A stretch of DNA of 64,000 bases from Paracoccus salipaludis (GCF_002287065.1 NZ_NSJZ01000001.1:434001-498000); one strand, 5' to 3'. Shown: positions 17,364 to 26,631, counted from the stretch's first letter. The notes: generated by a model from the sequence alone, not told the origin. A program made the numbers and translations.

Positions 17364-18668
17364 TCAACCCTGGTTGAGGGCCGCAAGCCGCGCGGTGATC
17401 GAGCGTCCGTGCGCCGACAGCCCCTCGGACTCGGCCAGCCGCACGGCAGCAGGCCCGATGGCGGCCAGGGAGCCGGGGTCCAGCCGCGACAGTGTGGTGC
17501 GCTTGAGGAAGTCCATCACTGACAGGCCGGACGAGAACCGGGCCGAACGGGCGGTCGGCAGGACATGGTTCGGCCCGCTGACATAGTCCCCCGCAGCCTC
17601 GGGCGTCCAGCCGCCCAGGAAGATCGCGCCCGCATGGTTGACCTGCGTGGACAGCGCCTCGGGATCGTCCACGCAAAGCTCGAGATGCTCGGGCGCGATG
17701 CGGTCGGACAGCGCCGCCGCCTCGGCCAGGTCGCGCGTCACGATCACCGTGCCGTGGTCGCGCCAGCTTGCGCCCGCGATGGCGGCGCGGGGCAGGGTGG
17801 GCAGAAGCCGCTCGACCTCGGCGGCAACGGCCCGCGCCAGCGTCTCGTCCGGCGTGATCAGGATCGACTGCGCATCGGCGTCATGTTCTGCCTGCGCCAG
17901 CAGGTCCAGCGCCAGCCATTCCGGGTTCTGCGCCCCTGCCGCGATCACCAGCACCTCGGACGGCCCCGCGATGCTGTCGATGCCGACGCGCCCGAAGACC
18001 TGCCGCTTGGCCGCTGCCACATAGGCGTTCCCCGGTCCCGTGATCTTGTCCACCGGCTTGATCGTCTCGGTCCCATAGGCCAGCGCCGCGATCGCCTGTG
18101 CCCCGCCGACCCGGTAGATCTCGTCCACCCCCGCGATCTTGCAGGCCAGCAGCACCAGCGGGTTCACCTCGCCGCGCGGCGTGGGCACGCAGACCACCAG
18201 ACGCCCGACCCCCGCCGCCCGCGCCGGAATGGCGTTCATCAGCACGGATGACGGATAGCTCGCCTGTCCCCCCGGCACATACAGCCCGGCCGAGGATACC
18301 GGCGTCCAGCGCCAGCCCAGCCGCGCTCCCGCCTCGTCGGTCCACATGGCGTCCTCGGGCACCTGCCGCGCGTGATAGGCCTCGATGCGCCCGGCCGCGA
18401 GTTCCAGCGCCGCGCGATCCTCGGCCGACACCTGCGCCGCCGCCGCCTCGATCTCGGCCGCCGAGAAGCGCAGCCCTTCGGCCGTCAGCTCCAGCCGGTC
18501 GAAGCGTCCGGTCAGCTCGACCAGCGCCGCGTCCCCCCGCGCCCGCACATCCGCGATGATCGCGGCGACCGCGTCCCCTACGTCGGCGGAATCCTCGCGC
18601 TTGGCCGACAGCATGGCGGCGAAGCGCGCCTCGAAATCGGCAGCGGCGGTGGACAGGAAGACGGGCAT
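17364..18668 (-). CDS. hisD: Histidinol dehydrogenase
   Basis: HisD oxidises L-histidinol to L-histidine in two NAD-dependent steps. The 434-residue protein has the expected length. It carries the family stretches VPGGQASYPSSVLM, KITGPGNAYVAAAKR, IAGPSEVLVIA and AEHDADAQSI, with the metal/substrate His residues in the last one and near HLELCVDD. It lies in the murA-DUF2948-hisD-UPF0262 run, apart from hisBH, which is on the opposite strand about 1 kb away. Confidence 0.96.
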   Translation of the reverse strand: MPVFLSTAAADFEARFAAMLSAKREDSADVGDAVAAIIADVRARGDAALVELTGRFDRLELTAEGLRFSAAEIEAAAAQVSAEDRAALELAAGRIEAYHARQVPEDAMWTDEAGARLGWRWTPVSSAGLYVPGGQASYPSSVLMNAIPARAAGVGRLVVCVPTPRGEVNPLVLLACKIAGVDEIYRVGGAQAIAALAYGTETIKPVDKITGPGNAYVAAAKRQVFGRVGIDSIAGPSEVLVIAAGAQNPEWLALDLLAQAEHDADAQSILITPDETLARAVAAEVERLLPTLPRAAIAGASWRDHGTVIVTRDLAEAAALSDRIAPEHLELCVDDPEALSTQVNHAGAIFLGGWTPEAAGDYVSGPNHVLPTARSARFSSGLSVMDFLKRTTLSRLDPGSLAAIGPAAVRLAESEGLSAHGRSITARLAALNQG

Positions 18669-18738
18669 GGTCGGTCCTTTCGGCGGCTTGTCCGCCTGTT
18701 ACCGCCGCAGGCCCCGCCTCTCAAGCCGAAGCCCGCGT

Positions 18739-18801
18739 CTTCTTCCTGACCCAAATACCCGGGGTGAGCCGCCATGGGCGGCGAGGGGCGAAGCCCCTTT
18801 C
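18739..18801. repeat. Dispersed intergenic repeat, copy 1
   Basis: The gap between hisD and the DUF2948 gene contains TTCTTCCTGACCCAAATACC followed by a GC-rich dyad (GGGG...CCCC). Related sequences occur at about 42078-42133 and, inverted, 43430-43484. It resembles the short intergenic repeats that recur in Rhodobacteraceae chromosomes. Confidence 0.6.
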
Positions 18802-18802
18802 T

Positions 18803-19279
18803 TCATTCGTGCCGGGGCAGGTCGCCCGATACCGCCAGATAGGGACGCGTCACGTCGCGCAGATCCACCGACAGGCATTCTGCATCGATGGCGACGGCGC
18901 CGTCCCCCGCGAAGGTCAGCGTCAGCACGCCAGTGCCGTCCTCGCCCGGCTGCCAGCCGATATCCAGCAGCGACAGGACCGTGGCCGGATCACCCCGGTC
19001 GATCCCGTCATGGCGCACCCGCAGGGCGTCCGAGATCACCAGCAGCGAGCGCACCCGCTCGTAGGGCCGGCCCTCGCGCCGCGCGGTGTCGGCATCCTCC
19101 CAGCGGAAGCGGTTCAGCAGCAGGCTGAAGCGCCGCGCCACGCCGTCGTGGGCCATGTCGCCCGCGGTCAGCACCGCGTCCTGCGCCAGCGCGGCAAGGA
19201 CGCGCAGGTCCTCGGCGTCCTCGGCCCGGATCGCAAGCGGGATGTCCGGCCCGGCGTCGGCATAGCGGGCGTCAGTCAT
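18803..19279 (-). CDS. DUF2948 family protein
   Basis: The 158-residue protein matches the DUF2948 family, found mostly next to murA in Rhodobacterales. It starts [10 protein letters not shown] and has a conserved NRFRWEDAD segment near residue 57. There is no signal peptide, membrane segment or known catalytic motif. Its ATG overlaps the murA stop by eight bases, so the two are translationally coupled. Function unknown. Confidence 0.8.
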   Translation of the reverse strand: MTDARYADAGPDIPLAIRAEDAEDLRVLAALAQDAVLTAGDMAHDGVARRFSLLLNRFRWEDADTARREGRPYERVRSLLVISDALRVRHDGIDRGDPATVLSLLDIGWQPGEDGTGVLTLTFAGDGAVAIDAECLSVDLRDVTRPYLAVSGDLPRHE

Positions 19280-20555
19280 GGATCGGCTGCTCCTTGATGC
19301 GTTCGATGTCCGCGCCCACGCCGCGCAGCTTGCTCACGACCTTCTCATAGCCGCGATCCAGATGGTAGACGCGGCTGACCACCGTCTCGCCCTCGGCCGC
19401 CAGCCCCGCGAGGATGAGGCTGACCGAGGCCCGCAGGTCCGTCGCCATCACCGGTGCGCCGCGCAGCTTCTCGACCCCGGTCACGCGGGCATGACCGCCA
19501 TGGACCTCGATCCGCGCGCCCATGCGGGCCAGTTCGGGCGCGTGCATGAAGCGGTTCTCGAAGATCGTTTCCTCGAGGTCGCTGACGCCCTCGGCGGTGC
19601 ACAGCAACGCCATCATCTGCGCCTGAAGGTCGGTGGGGAAGCCGGGGAAGGGCTCGGTCACGACATCGACCGCGTTCACCCGTCCGTTCCGGCGGCTGAC
19701 CGTCAGCCCGCGCGCGGACTCGGTCACGCTGATCCCGGCCTCGTCCAGCTTTTCGCAGAAGGCTTCCACAAGCTCGATCTTCCCGCCGAGGCAGGTCACC
19801 TCGCCGCCGCAGATGGCGGGGGCCAGCATGTAGGTGCCCAGTTCGATCCGGTCCGTGACGACCGGATGCGTCGCGCCGCCCAGCCGCTCCACGCCCTGCA
19901 CCGTGATGGTCGAGGTGCCCTCGCCCTCGATCTGCGCGCCCATCCGCCGCAGGCAGCGCGCGAGGTCCACGATCTCGGGCTCGCGCGCGGCATTGTTCAG
20001 GACCGTGGTCCCGCGCGCCAGCGTCGCCGCCATCAGCGCGTTCTCGGTCGCGCCCACGGACACCAGCGGGAAGTCGATCACCGCGCCCTTCAGCCCGCCC
20101 GCAGGCGCCTTGGCGTGGACATAGCCGTCGCGCAGGTCGAGTTCCGCCCCCATCGCCTCAAGTGCGCGCAGGTGCAGGTCCACGGGCCGCGCCCCGATGG
20201 CGCAGCCGCCGGGCAGCGAGACGATGGCATGGCCGTCCCGCGCCAGCATCGGCCCCAGCACCAGGATCGAGGCGCGCATCTTCCGCACGATATCGTAATC
20301 CGCCCGGTGGCTCGTCAGCGCATGGCTGGACAGCGCCAGCACCTGACCGTCCTGCAGGCTGGCGACCTCGGCCCCGAGCGATTGCAGCAATGCCGTCATG
20401 GTGCGGATGTCCGACAGCCGCGGCGCATTGGTCAGCGTCAGCGGCTCGTCCGTCAGCAGGGTCGCGGGCATCAGCGTGAGGCAGGCGTTCTTCGCCCCCG
20501 CGATCGGAATCTCGCCGTTCAGCGGACCGTTGCCGCGCACCAGAATCGTGTCCAT
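19272..20555 (-). CDS. murA: UDP-N-acetylglucosamine 1-carboxyvinyltransferase
   Basis: MurA transfers enolpyruvate from phosphoenolpyruvate to UDP-GlcNAc, the first committed step of peptidoglycan synthesis. The 427-residue enzyme has the expected length and the substrate loop [15 protein letters not shown] with the fosfomycin-target Cys. The N-terminus holds [19 protein letters not shown] sequence (here [15 protein letters not shown]), and the C-terminus VYHLDRGYE. It follows the small gene upstream with a one-base overlap (TGATG) and leads the DUF2948-hisD run. Confidence 0.96.
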   Translation of the reverse strand: MDTILVRGNGPLNGEIPIAGAKNACLTLMPATLLTDEPLTLTNAPRLSDIRTMTALLQSLGAEVASLQDGQVLALSSHALTSHRADYDIVRKMRASILVLGPMLARDGHAIVSLPGGCAIGARPVDLHLRALEAMGAELDLRDGYVHAKAPAGGLKGAVIDFPLVSVGATENALMAATLARGTTVLNNAAREPEIVDLARCLRRMGAQIEGEGTSTITVQGVERLGGATHPVVTDRIELGTYMLAPAICGGEVTCLGGKIELVEAFCEKLDEAGISVTESARGLTVSRRNGRVNAVDVVTEPFPGFPTDLQAQMMALLCTAEGVSDLEETIFENRFMHAPELARMGARIEVHGGHARVTGVEKLRGAPVMATDLRASVSLILAGLAAEGETVVSRVYHLDRGYEKVVSKLRGVGADIERIKEQPIHD

Positions 20556-20767
20556 CAGTCCTCGCTCGCGCCCTCGTCCGGGGTCTCGCCCGCGGGGCCG
20601 TTGTTCTTGCTGCCCGTCATGAGTCCGGCCGCCTTGTCCCCGTCTTCCTCGCCGTCGGCGCGGCTGCGCGCCTGCGCCTTGCGCCGCGCCAGGTTGGCGC
20701 GCAGCGCAGCGCCAAGCCGTGCCTGGCGACTGTCGGGAGGAGATGCGGGGCGGCGGTCCTTGCTCAC
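20555..20767 (-). CDS. Small conserved-position protein upstream of murA
   Basis: A 70-residue hydrophilic product, with a basic central stretch rich in Arg, Ala and Lys ([20 protein letters not shown]) and an acidic C-terminus. No membrane segment or cysteine is present. The stop codon overlaps the murA ATG by one base, which supports real translation in the same operon. I do not recognise a named family; similar small proteins are annotated as hypothetical in this position in related genomes. Confidence 0.65.
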   Translation of the reverse strand: MSKDRRPASPPDSRQARLGAALRANLARRKAQARSRADGEEDGDKAAGLMTGSKNNGPAGETPDEGASED

Positions 20768-20912
20768 CGCGCCCTGTTACTTGCGGCGACCCCGCCCGTC
20801 CAGCGGCGCGGGGACGGGTCGGCGGGCAAGATGCGGTTTTCCGCGTAATTCCACTTGCACGTCCCCGGTCTTGCGTCTAAATCGCCCCGCACGGTCCGAG
20901 CGGACCAGCGGC

Positions 20913-20987
20913 GCTGCGGTAGCTCAGTGGTAGAGCACACCCTTGGTAAGGGTGAGGTCGAGAGTTCAATCCTCTCTCGCAGCACCA
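20913..20987 (+). tRNA. tRNA-Thr (GGT)
   Basis: A cloverleaf with acceptor GCTGCGG / TCGCAGC (one G-U pair), D arm around AGCTCAGTGGTAGAGC, anticodon stem-loop ACCCTTGGTAAGGGT with anticodon GGT, and T arm GAGAG/CTCTC with loop TTCAATC. CCA is encoded. The last 23 bases are duplicated 18.4 kb away at the far end of the integrated element, so this tRNA is the integration target and has been restored at attL. Confidence 0.95.
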
Positions 20988-20988
20988 T
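20965..20988 (+). other. attL of the integrated element
   Basis: Twenty-four bases from TTCAATC to ACCAT, covering the T-loop and 3' end of tRNA-Thr, are repeated perfectly at 39334-39357. This is the usual core site for tyrosine integrases that insert into tRNA genes. Confidence 0.93.
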
Positions 20989-21044
20989 TCCTTTCCCCAA
21001 CGATTGCTGAAATTCCTTGCTTTGCTGGGGTCAGTGCCCTTTTT

Positions 21045-21065
21045 GGTGCCAGAGTTGGTGCCAGA
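21045..21065 (+). repeat. Integrase arm-type site candidates, left end
   Basis: GGTGCCAGA occurs at 21045-21053 and 21057-21065, 12 bases apart, between attL and the integrase start. The same nonamer appears twice just inside attR. Paired repeats at both ends suit arm-type integrase or excisionase binding. Confidence 0.65.
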
Positions 21066-21079
21066 ATGAGGACTCTGAC

Positions 21080-22456
21080 ATGGCAGGGCAGGTGCGTCAC
21101 CTGAAGGTCAAGGGCGGGCGGTTCTATGCGCGAGTCGCCGTCCCCAAGTCGGTGCAGGCGACCCTCGGCAGGACCGAGCTGGTCACGCCGATCGGGGGCG
21201 AGCGCCGCGCGGCCATGAGCCTGTCACGGTCGGTCTATGCCAACCGCCTGCGCCTCGCCGTCGCCGGCGCGGTCGAGCTGGAGGAGCTTGAAGCCCTGAT
21301 CGGCTACGCCGCCGACGACCTCGACCGGAAGGGACTGGCCCCCAAGGTGCCGCGCGCCGAGCTGCTGCGCGCTCTGGCCGAGGTCCATCTGGACGCCCTC
21401 GCCGTCGCGGAAGGACGCGACGAGGGGCGCATCAGGACACCCGAGCCGACAAGCCCGCTGCTGACCCAGCCCGAGCCTGGCAACGACGACGCGCCGCCCG
21501 TCCCGCTGAAGAAGCTGTTCCGTGAGTATCTGGCAAGCCGTCAGGCCCTCGGGAAGCACAAGGACGGTGCGCGCCAGTGGGAGAACGCCGTCGTCGACCT
21601 GGCGAAGTTCGTCGGGCACTCGGACACCCGCCAGATCACGAAGCGCAACCTGCTGGACTGGCGCGACCACCTGCTGAAGTCCGGCAAGTCCGCGAAGACC
21701 GTTGCGAACGGCTACCTCGCCGCCGTCCGCGCCGTCTTCCGGTGGGCCTATGAGAACGACCGGCTGCCATCCAACGAAGCCGAGACCGTCCGGCAAGAGG
21801 TGCCGAAGGTCCAGCGCAGCCGCGAGCGCGGTTATACCACCGTCGAGGCGGTCAAGGTCTTGAAGGCCGCGACCAGCTACGCCCCGCCCGTCACCGACAA
21901 CCCGGCGAACCGGGAAAGCGCCGCGATCACCGCCGCGAAGCGCTGGCTGCCTGTCCTGGGGGCCTTCACCGGGGCACGTCCCGCCGAGCTGGCGCAGCTA
22001 CGCAAGCAGGACGTGCGGGAAGAGGACGGCCGCTGGATCATTCGCATCAGCCCCGACGCCGGTTCGGTGAAGGCGGGCGACTACCGTGACGTGCCCCTGC
22101 ACCCGCAAGTGATCGAGCTTGGGTTCGCCGCGTTCGCCCAGGGGGCGAAGGAGGGGCCGCTGTTCCACAACGGCACGAAGCCCGAGCGCTTCCTTGCCTC
22201 GGCCCGCGCGACCGCCGGGCGCGTGTCGCAATGGCTGCAAGAGAAGGAGCTGGTCCCGGCAGGCGTCCAGCCGTCGCATGGGTGGCGGCACCGCTTCAAG
22301 ACCGTTGCGCGCGAGATCGGAGCCGATCCCCGCGTCGTCGATGCCATTCAAGGCCACGCGAGCAAGACGGCAGGGGATGACTACGGCGACGTGTCAATTG
22401 CGGCAAAGCTCCGCGTGATCGACGCGCTACCGAGCTACAAGTTCACCGCCGGATAA
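21080..22456 (+). CDS. int: Tyrosine site-specific integrase
   Basis: The 458-residue recombinase would insert and excise the element at the tRNA-Thr site. An N-terminal arm-binding region is followed by a SAM-like core-binding domain (from about residue 145, KKLFREYLASRQ) and a catalytic domain. Catalytic residues visible are Arg in FTGARPAELAQL, the HxxR box in SHGWRHRFKT, and the C-terminal Tyr in DDYGDVS. The ATG at 21080 (MAGQVRHLKV) was chosen; an upstream frame from 21017 runs through the arm-type repeats and is unlikely. Its end lies 95 bases before the portal gene. Confidence 0.93.
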   Translation: MAGQVRHLKVKGGRFYARVAVPKSVQATLGRTELVTPIGGERRAAMSLSRSVYANRLRLAVAGAVELEELEALIGYAADDLDRKGLAPKVPRAELLRALAEVHLDALAVAEGRDEGRIRTPEPTSPLLTQPEPGNDDAPPVPLKKLFREYLASRQALGKHKDGARQWENAVVDLAKFVGHSDTRQITKRNLLDWRDHLLKSGKSAKTVANGYLAAVRAVFRWAYENDRLPSNEAETVRQEVPKVQRSRERGYTTVEAVKVLKAATSYAPPVTDNPANRESAAITAAKRWLPVLGAFTGARPAELAQLRKQDVREEDGRWIIRISPDAGSVKAGDYRDVPLHPQVIELGFAAFAQGAKEGPLFHNGTKPERFLASARATAGRVSQWLQEKELVPAGVQPSHGWRHRFKTVAREIGADPRVVDAIQGHASKTAGDDYGDVSIAAKLRVIDALPSYKFTAG

Positions 22457-22512
22457 TGTTGCAAAGTCCTCTCGCGGTTTAGCAAAGACCTGTTCCGCCA
22501 CTGATTCGGTTG

Positions 22513-22528
22513 TGGTATATAAATACCA
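22513..22528. promoter_or_regulatory. Palindromic operator candidate before the portal operon
   Basis: TGGTATATAAATACCA is a six-base inverted repeat around four bases, 24 bases upstream of the portal ATG. The half-sites match GGTA-N6-TACC, also present at 28165-28178 before the connector gene. It may bind a shared regulator of the two structural blocks. Confidence 0.55.
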
Positions 22529-22551
22529 TGTTAACGAGCTAGTCGGTTTCC

Positions 22552-23763
22552 ATGTCCATGCGTTCCAGCCTCGCCCGCGCCTTCGGGCGGGGCACCCCTA
22601 CCGAGAACAAGAGCGTCACGCTGACCGACCCGGCAGCGCTGTCGCTTTTCGGTATCCAGCCCAGCGCGACCGGCATCCACGTCAGCGCCACCAGCGCGAT
22701 GCGCGTTCCTGCCGTCGCCTGCGCTGTCGGTTTGATCGCGGAAACCTGCGCCGGCCTGCCGTTCAAGCTCTACGCCCGCGCGGACAAGGCAGCACTCACT
22801 GACCACCCGTCTTTCCGCCTAGTCCACGATGAGGCGAACCCTTGGACCTCGGCCGAGGAGCTGCGCGAGGAGCTGACGACCGACGCGCTACTCCGCGGCC
22901 ATGGCTATGCCTTGGTTGTCCGCAACAGCCTGGGCGACGCCTTGGAGCTGCACCGGCTCGACCCTGCCCTGGTGACGCCCGAGACGACAATCGACGGCGA
23001 ACCTGTCTACCGCGTCCGGCAGGTCCAAGGCGGCGACCGCCTCTATCCTCACACCGAAATCCTGCACGTCCGCGCATTTGGTGGCGTCAGTCCGATCATC
23101 CTGGGCCGGGAAGCCATCGGCCTCGCTATTGCCGCCGAGGCGCATCTTGCCGGCTTCCATGCGAACGGCGGGCGCCCGAGCGGCATCATCAAGCACCCCG
23201 GCAAGCTCGATGCCGAAGCCCTGAAGAAGATTGCCGCGAGTTGGTTCAAGACCCACGGCGGCGAGAAGTCAGGCGGCACGGCCGTCCTCGATGAGGGCAT
23301 GGACTACCTGCCTGTGACTGGCAGCCATGCTGACGCGCAGTTCCTGGAGAACCGCATCGAGCAGGTCCGCGAGATCGCCCGTATCTTCCGCATCCCGCCG
23401 ACGATGCTGATGGAGCTGTCGCGGGGCACCTGGTCGAACTCGGAGCAGATGGGCCGGCAGTTCCTCACCATGACGCTGCGGCCCTGGCTGAAGCGCTGGC
23501 AGGCCGCCTATGCGCGCGTCCTGCTGAAGCCCGAGGAGCGCGCAACCGCCTACGTGGAAGCCCTCACCGACGATCTGCTGACCATCGACCACGCGGCCCG
23601 CGCCACCGCCTACAGCCAGTATCGGGCGATGGGTGCCATGACAGCGAACGAGGTCCGCGCCGGCCTCAACCTGACCCCGCACACCAACGGGAACGAGCTG
23701 GTCAACCCGTTCACTTCCTCAGCCCACGCGCCGAACGCCCCCACAAAGGAGACAACCGAATGA
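22552..23763 (+). CDS. Phage portal protein (HK97 family)
   Basis: The portal forms the dodecameric ring at one capsid vertex through which DNA is packaged. The 403-residue product shows HK97-type portal features: SAMRVPAVACAVGLIAETCAGLP near residue 45, HPSFRLVHDEANPW near residue 83, a central LHVRAFGG...REAIGLAIAAE segment, and FRIPPTMLMELSRGTWSNSEQ near residue 280, which matches the conserved clip/wing region. The C-terminal 20 residues are flexible. It begins the structural block, and its stop overlaps the next ATG by four bases. Confidence 0.92.
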   Translation: MSMRSSLARAFGRGTPTENKSVTLTDPAALSLFGIQPSATGIHVSATSAMRVPAVACAVGLIAETCAGLPFKLYARADKAALTDHPSFRLVHDEANPWTSAEELREELTTDALLRGHGYALVVRNSLGDALELHRLDPALVTPETTIDGEPVYRVRQVQGGDRLYPHTEILHVRAFGGVSPIILGREAIGLAIAAEAHLAGFHANGGRPSGIIKHPGKLDAEALKKIAASWFKTHGGEKSGGTAVLDEGMDYLPVTGSHADAQFLENRIEQVREIARIFRIPPTMLMELSRGTWSNSEQMGRQFLTMTLRPWLKRWQAAYARVLLKPEERATAYVEALTDDLLTIDHAARATAYSQYRAMGAMTANEVRAGLNLTPHTNGNELVNPFTSSAHAPNAPTKETTE

Positions 23764-24080
23764 CTACTCGGGACCGCGCTTTCTTCGGCGATGCCGATCA
23801 TGACTTTCACCTGACCGACGCCATGATCGAGGAACTGGAACGGATCACCGGCGCGGGCATCGGCACGCTGTATCTGCGCGTCGCTCACTCGCAATATCAC
23901 GCGCGCGAGCTGGTCGAGATCATCCGGCTAGGGCTGATCGGCGGCGGCATGAACCCCCAACGCGCCGCCGAGCTGGCCGCAACCTACGCGAAGGACCGGC
24001 CGCTCGCCGAGATCTTCGGGCTCGCCCTAGACGTGCTGGATGCCCTCTTTTCCGGGAAGCCTGACGAGGTTGCGGCATGA
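23760..24080 (+). CDS. Tail assembly chaperone-like protein (GTA gp10-like)
   Basis: The 106-residue product resembles the small GTA gp10/Phage_TAC_11 type proteins: it opens with GDADHDFHLTDAMIEELERI, then GAGIGTLYLRV, and holds EIIRLGLIGGGM with a final RPLAEIFGLALDVLDALF helix. Such proteins help the tape measure and tail tube assemble. It is unusual that it lies directly after the portal and overlaps both neighbours as ATGA, far from the tape measure gene. The assignment is by pattern and could be wrong in detail. Confidence 0.7.
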   Translation: MTTRDRAFFGDADHDFHLTDAMIEELERITGAGIGTLYLRVAHSQYHARELVEIIRLGLIGGGMNPQRAAELAATYAKDRPLAEIFGLALDVLDALFSGKPDEVAA

Positions 24081-25624
24081 GCGACCGCCTGGAGCTGAAA
24101 GCGCAGATCACTACCGAGGCCAGCGGCCAGATCACCGGCATCGCCTGGCCCTATGGCACCGCTGACCGCGTCGGCGACGTGGTCGAGAAAGGCGCCTTCG
24201 CCTTCCCGACCCGCCTGCCGATCCTCTGGGCGCACGACCCGGCCGAGGCTATCGGCATCTGGGAGCAGATCACCGACACACCTGAGGGCCTCACCGTCAA
24301 GGGCCGGCTCCTGATCGAGGACGTTGCTAAGGCCCGCGAGGTTCACGCCTTGATCCGCGCTGGTGCCGTCACCGGCCTGAGCGTCGGGTTCGTCACGAAA
24401 GCTGCCACCCCTCGCCCGCGCGGCCGGACCATCAGCGCCGCCGAGCTGCACGAAGTTTCTGTCGTCGCCATCCCCTGCAACCCCGGCGCGCAGATCACGG
24501 CCATCAAAGCCGCCACCCCCGCCACCATCGAACATCATGGAGATATCGCACCGATGGAGAATGAGAATCTGAACCCCACGCAGGAAGCGGCCCCCGTCGC
24601 CAACGCGCCCCAGATCGACCTGAAGGCGTTCGACGTCCTGAGGGCCCGCCTGGATGCTCTGGAGGCGAAAGCCGCCCGTCCTGGCGTGGCCGCCCCTGCC
24701 ATCGTCGCAGGCGATGCCGAGCGCAAAGCCTTCACCCGCTTCCTTCAGACGGGCGAGCTGGACACGAAAGCCCTGACCGTCGCCAACGACGCGCCCCGGT
24801 TTGTCCTGGCCCCCGAGGACGTGTCCAGCGAATTCGTCCGCAATCTGGTCGAATGGTCCCCTGTCCGGTCCATCGCGGACGTGCGCTCCACCACCTCGCA
24901 CACCGTCCAGATTCCCAAGCGCACCGGCATCACCAACGCCAAGTGGAAGGGCGAGACCGCTGCCCGCGAGGCGTCCGAGCCGACCTTTGACGAGCAGGAA
25001 ATCGCCATCAAGGAGATCAACACCTACGTCGATCTTTCGCAGTGGATGCTTGAAGACTCGGCGAACGTCGAAGCCGAGGTCCGCCTCGCCCTGGCTGAAG
25101 ACTTCGGCCAGAAGGAAGGTCTGGCGTTCGTGAAGGGCGGCGCTGCCCCGGAAGAACCCAAAGGCTTCCTGACTGCCCCTGGTATCGCCGAGCTGAAGAA
25201 CGGCCACGCCACCACCCTTTCGCCCGATGCCCTGATCCGCATGGCCTACTCGCTGCCCGGCGCTTATCGCAGCCGTGCGACTTGGGTCATGTCCGGTGCG
25301 ACCCTTGGCCTGATCCGGGGCATGAAGGACGCGCAGGGGCAGTATCTGTGGCAGCCGTCCTACCAGGCGGGCCAGCCCGAAACGATCCTCGGCCGCCCTG
25401 TAGTCGAGCTGGTCGATATGCCCGCCGTCGCTGACGCTGCCACGCCTATCGTCTTCGGCGACTTCAAGGCCGGGTTCCGTATCTATGATCGGGTTTCGCT
25501 CGACGTCCGGGTTGACCCCTACACGCAGGCGACGAACGGGCTGGTCCGCTTCCACGCCCGCCGCCGTGTCGGCTCGGACGTGGTTCGTCCCGATGCGTTC
25601 CGCAAGCTGGTCATGGCCGCCTAA
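24077..25624 (+). CDS. Fused prohead protease and major capsid protein
   Basis: The 515-residue protein joins two HK97-type genes. Residues 1-155 are an S78-family prohead protease: GITGIAWPYG-like opening, the PILWAHDPAEAIGIWE segment with a likely catalytic His, and AVTGLSVGF with a likely catalytic Ser. Residues about 160-225 look like a scaffold (delta) region. Residues 225-515 are an HK97-fold capsid subunit (EWSPVRSIADVRST, TVQIPKR, WVMSGATLGLIRG, PVVELVDMPA). A Met at residue 160 (24554) has a GGAG 11 bases upstream and could give capsid alone. Self-cleavage would release mature capsid. Confidence 0.9.
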   Translation: MSDRLELKAQITTEASGQITGIAWPYGTADRVGDVVEKGAFAFPTRLPILWAHDPAEAIGIWEQITDTPEGLTVKGRLLIEDVAKAREVHALIRAGAVTGLSVGFVTKAATPRPRGRTISAAELHEVSVVAIPCNPGAQITAIKAATPATIEHHGDIAPMENENLNPTQEAAPVANAPQIDLKAFDVLRARLDALEAKAARPGVAAPAIVAGDAERKAFTRFLQTGELDTKALTVANDAPRFVLAPEDVSSEFVRNLVEWSPVRSIADVRSTTSHTVQIPKRTGITNAKWKGETAAREASEPTFDEQEIAIKEINTYVDLSQWMLEDSANVEAEVRLALAEDFGQKEGLAFVKGGAAPEEPKGFLTAPGIAELKNGHATTLSPDALIRMAYSLPGAYRSRATWVMSGATLGLIRGMKDAQGQYLWQPSYQAGQPETILGRPVVELVDMPAVADAATPIVFGDFKAGFRIYDRVSLDVRVDPYTQATNGLVRFHARRRVGSDVVRPDAFRKLVMAA

Positions 25625-25627
25625 ACC

Positions 25628-26272
25628 ATGACTACGCTGCGGCCTTGCACCGAGATCGCCCTGACCCACGCCGGCAACAGCGTGGTTCTGCGGGCATCGC
25701 TCCGGGCCGCGGTCAACATCGACAACCTGGATGGCGGGCTTCCTGCCGTCCTGGACCGCCTCGCAGGGGGGCACTTGTCCACCGTGAAGGCCACCATCCG
25801 CGCCGCCGCTACCGACCGGCACCAGGCTGAGCGCTTCCTGTCGAGCCTCGACGGGCAGCCGCTGCGGCCCTTCCTGGAGGAGGCTGCACCCGCCTGTGTC
25901 GCCCTGGTAGCTGCGACCCTGCCCTCGCCCGAGGACGACCAGGCGAAGCCCAGATCGACCACCCGCGCCGAGACCACCGGCAAGCCCTGGGCCGCACACT
26001 TTACCGACCTTTACCGCTACGCGACGGGCTGGCTGGGCTGGACGCCCGCAACCGCCTGGGACGCCTCCTGCGACGAGATCACCACCGCCTTTGCAGCCCA
26101 TGTTGGCCGCCTGGTCGCGGTCAACGGTGGTAAGCGCGACGACGAAGCCGACGACCCGGAAGGCCCGGTCAACGTCTACAGCGCCGACCGCATGACCGAG
26201 ATCGAGGAGCTGGGGCACGACCCCGCCTTTCAGCGCGACAAGCTGCGCGCCCTGAAAGCGAGGATGGGGTGA
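25628..26272 (+). CDS. Probable fused tail assembly chaperone
   Basis: This 214-residue product is not clearly recognised. Residues 1-100 (ALTHAGNSVVLRASLRAAVNIDNL, then GGLPAVLDRLAGGHLSTVKA) have the pattern of tail-assembly-chaperone N-domains. Residues 115-165 (YRYATGWLGWTPATAWDASC) resemble the small C-domain proteins encoded next to gp10 in gene transfer agents. A fusion of the two is therefore suggested. The C-terminus is charged. It follows the capsid gene by three bases and overlaps the HNH gene. Confidence 0.45.
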   Translation: MTTLRPCTEIALTHAGNSVVLRASLRAAVNIDNLDGGLPAVLDRLAGGHLSTVKATIRAAATDRHQAERFLSSLDGQPLRPFLEEAAPACVALVAATLPSPEDDQAKPRSTTRAETTGKPWAAHFTDLYRYATGWLGWTPATAWDASCDEITTAFAAHVGRLVAVNGGKRDDEADDPEGPVNVYSADRMTEIEELGHDPAFQRDKLRALKARMG

Positions 26273-26631
26273 CCCGCCCGGCTCGCCTCTGCACCTGCGG
26301 TCAGATCGTCCCGCACGGCGTCACCTGCGCTTGCCAGATCGCGGCCAAGCGCGAGCGCGACCGTCGCCACGACGCCCGACGCCCGTCCAGTCATGCGAGA
26401 GGTTATACCGGCGAGTGGCGGCGCAAGTCTCGCGAGTGGCTGATCTACCATCCCGACTGTGCAATGTGCGGACGCCCGGCGGACCTGGTCGACCACGTTC
26501 AGTCGCACAAAGGTGACCCCACCTTGTTCTGGGACTGGCGCAACTGGCAGAGCCTCTGCGCGGCTTGTCATAATCGCCATAAGCAACGCCAAGAGCGTTC
26601 ACAGCCGCTTCAAGATATCAGGATTGTGTAG
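26269..26631 (+). CDS. HNH endonuclease
   Basis: The 120-residue protein has two Cys pairs for zinc (CAMCGRPA and CAACHNRH) and the HNH core DLVDHVQSHKGDPTLF...NWQSLCAACHNRHK. A Cys-rich N-terminus (CTCGQ, CAC) may bind a second metal. HNH proteins near terminase genes help cos cleavage in HK97-like phages, so packaging is the likely role, although TerS and TerL lie 3.3 kb away. A GTG start overlaps the preceding stop, and its 3' end overlaps the convergent cargo gene by 14 bases. Confidence 0.88.
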   Translation: MTRPARLCTCGQIVPHGVTCACQIAAKRERDRRHDARRPSSHARGYTGEWRRKSREWLIYHPDCAMCGRPADLVDHVQSHKGDPTLFWDWRNWQSLCAACHNRHKQRQERSQPLQDIRIV

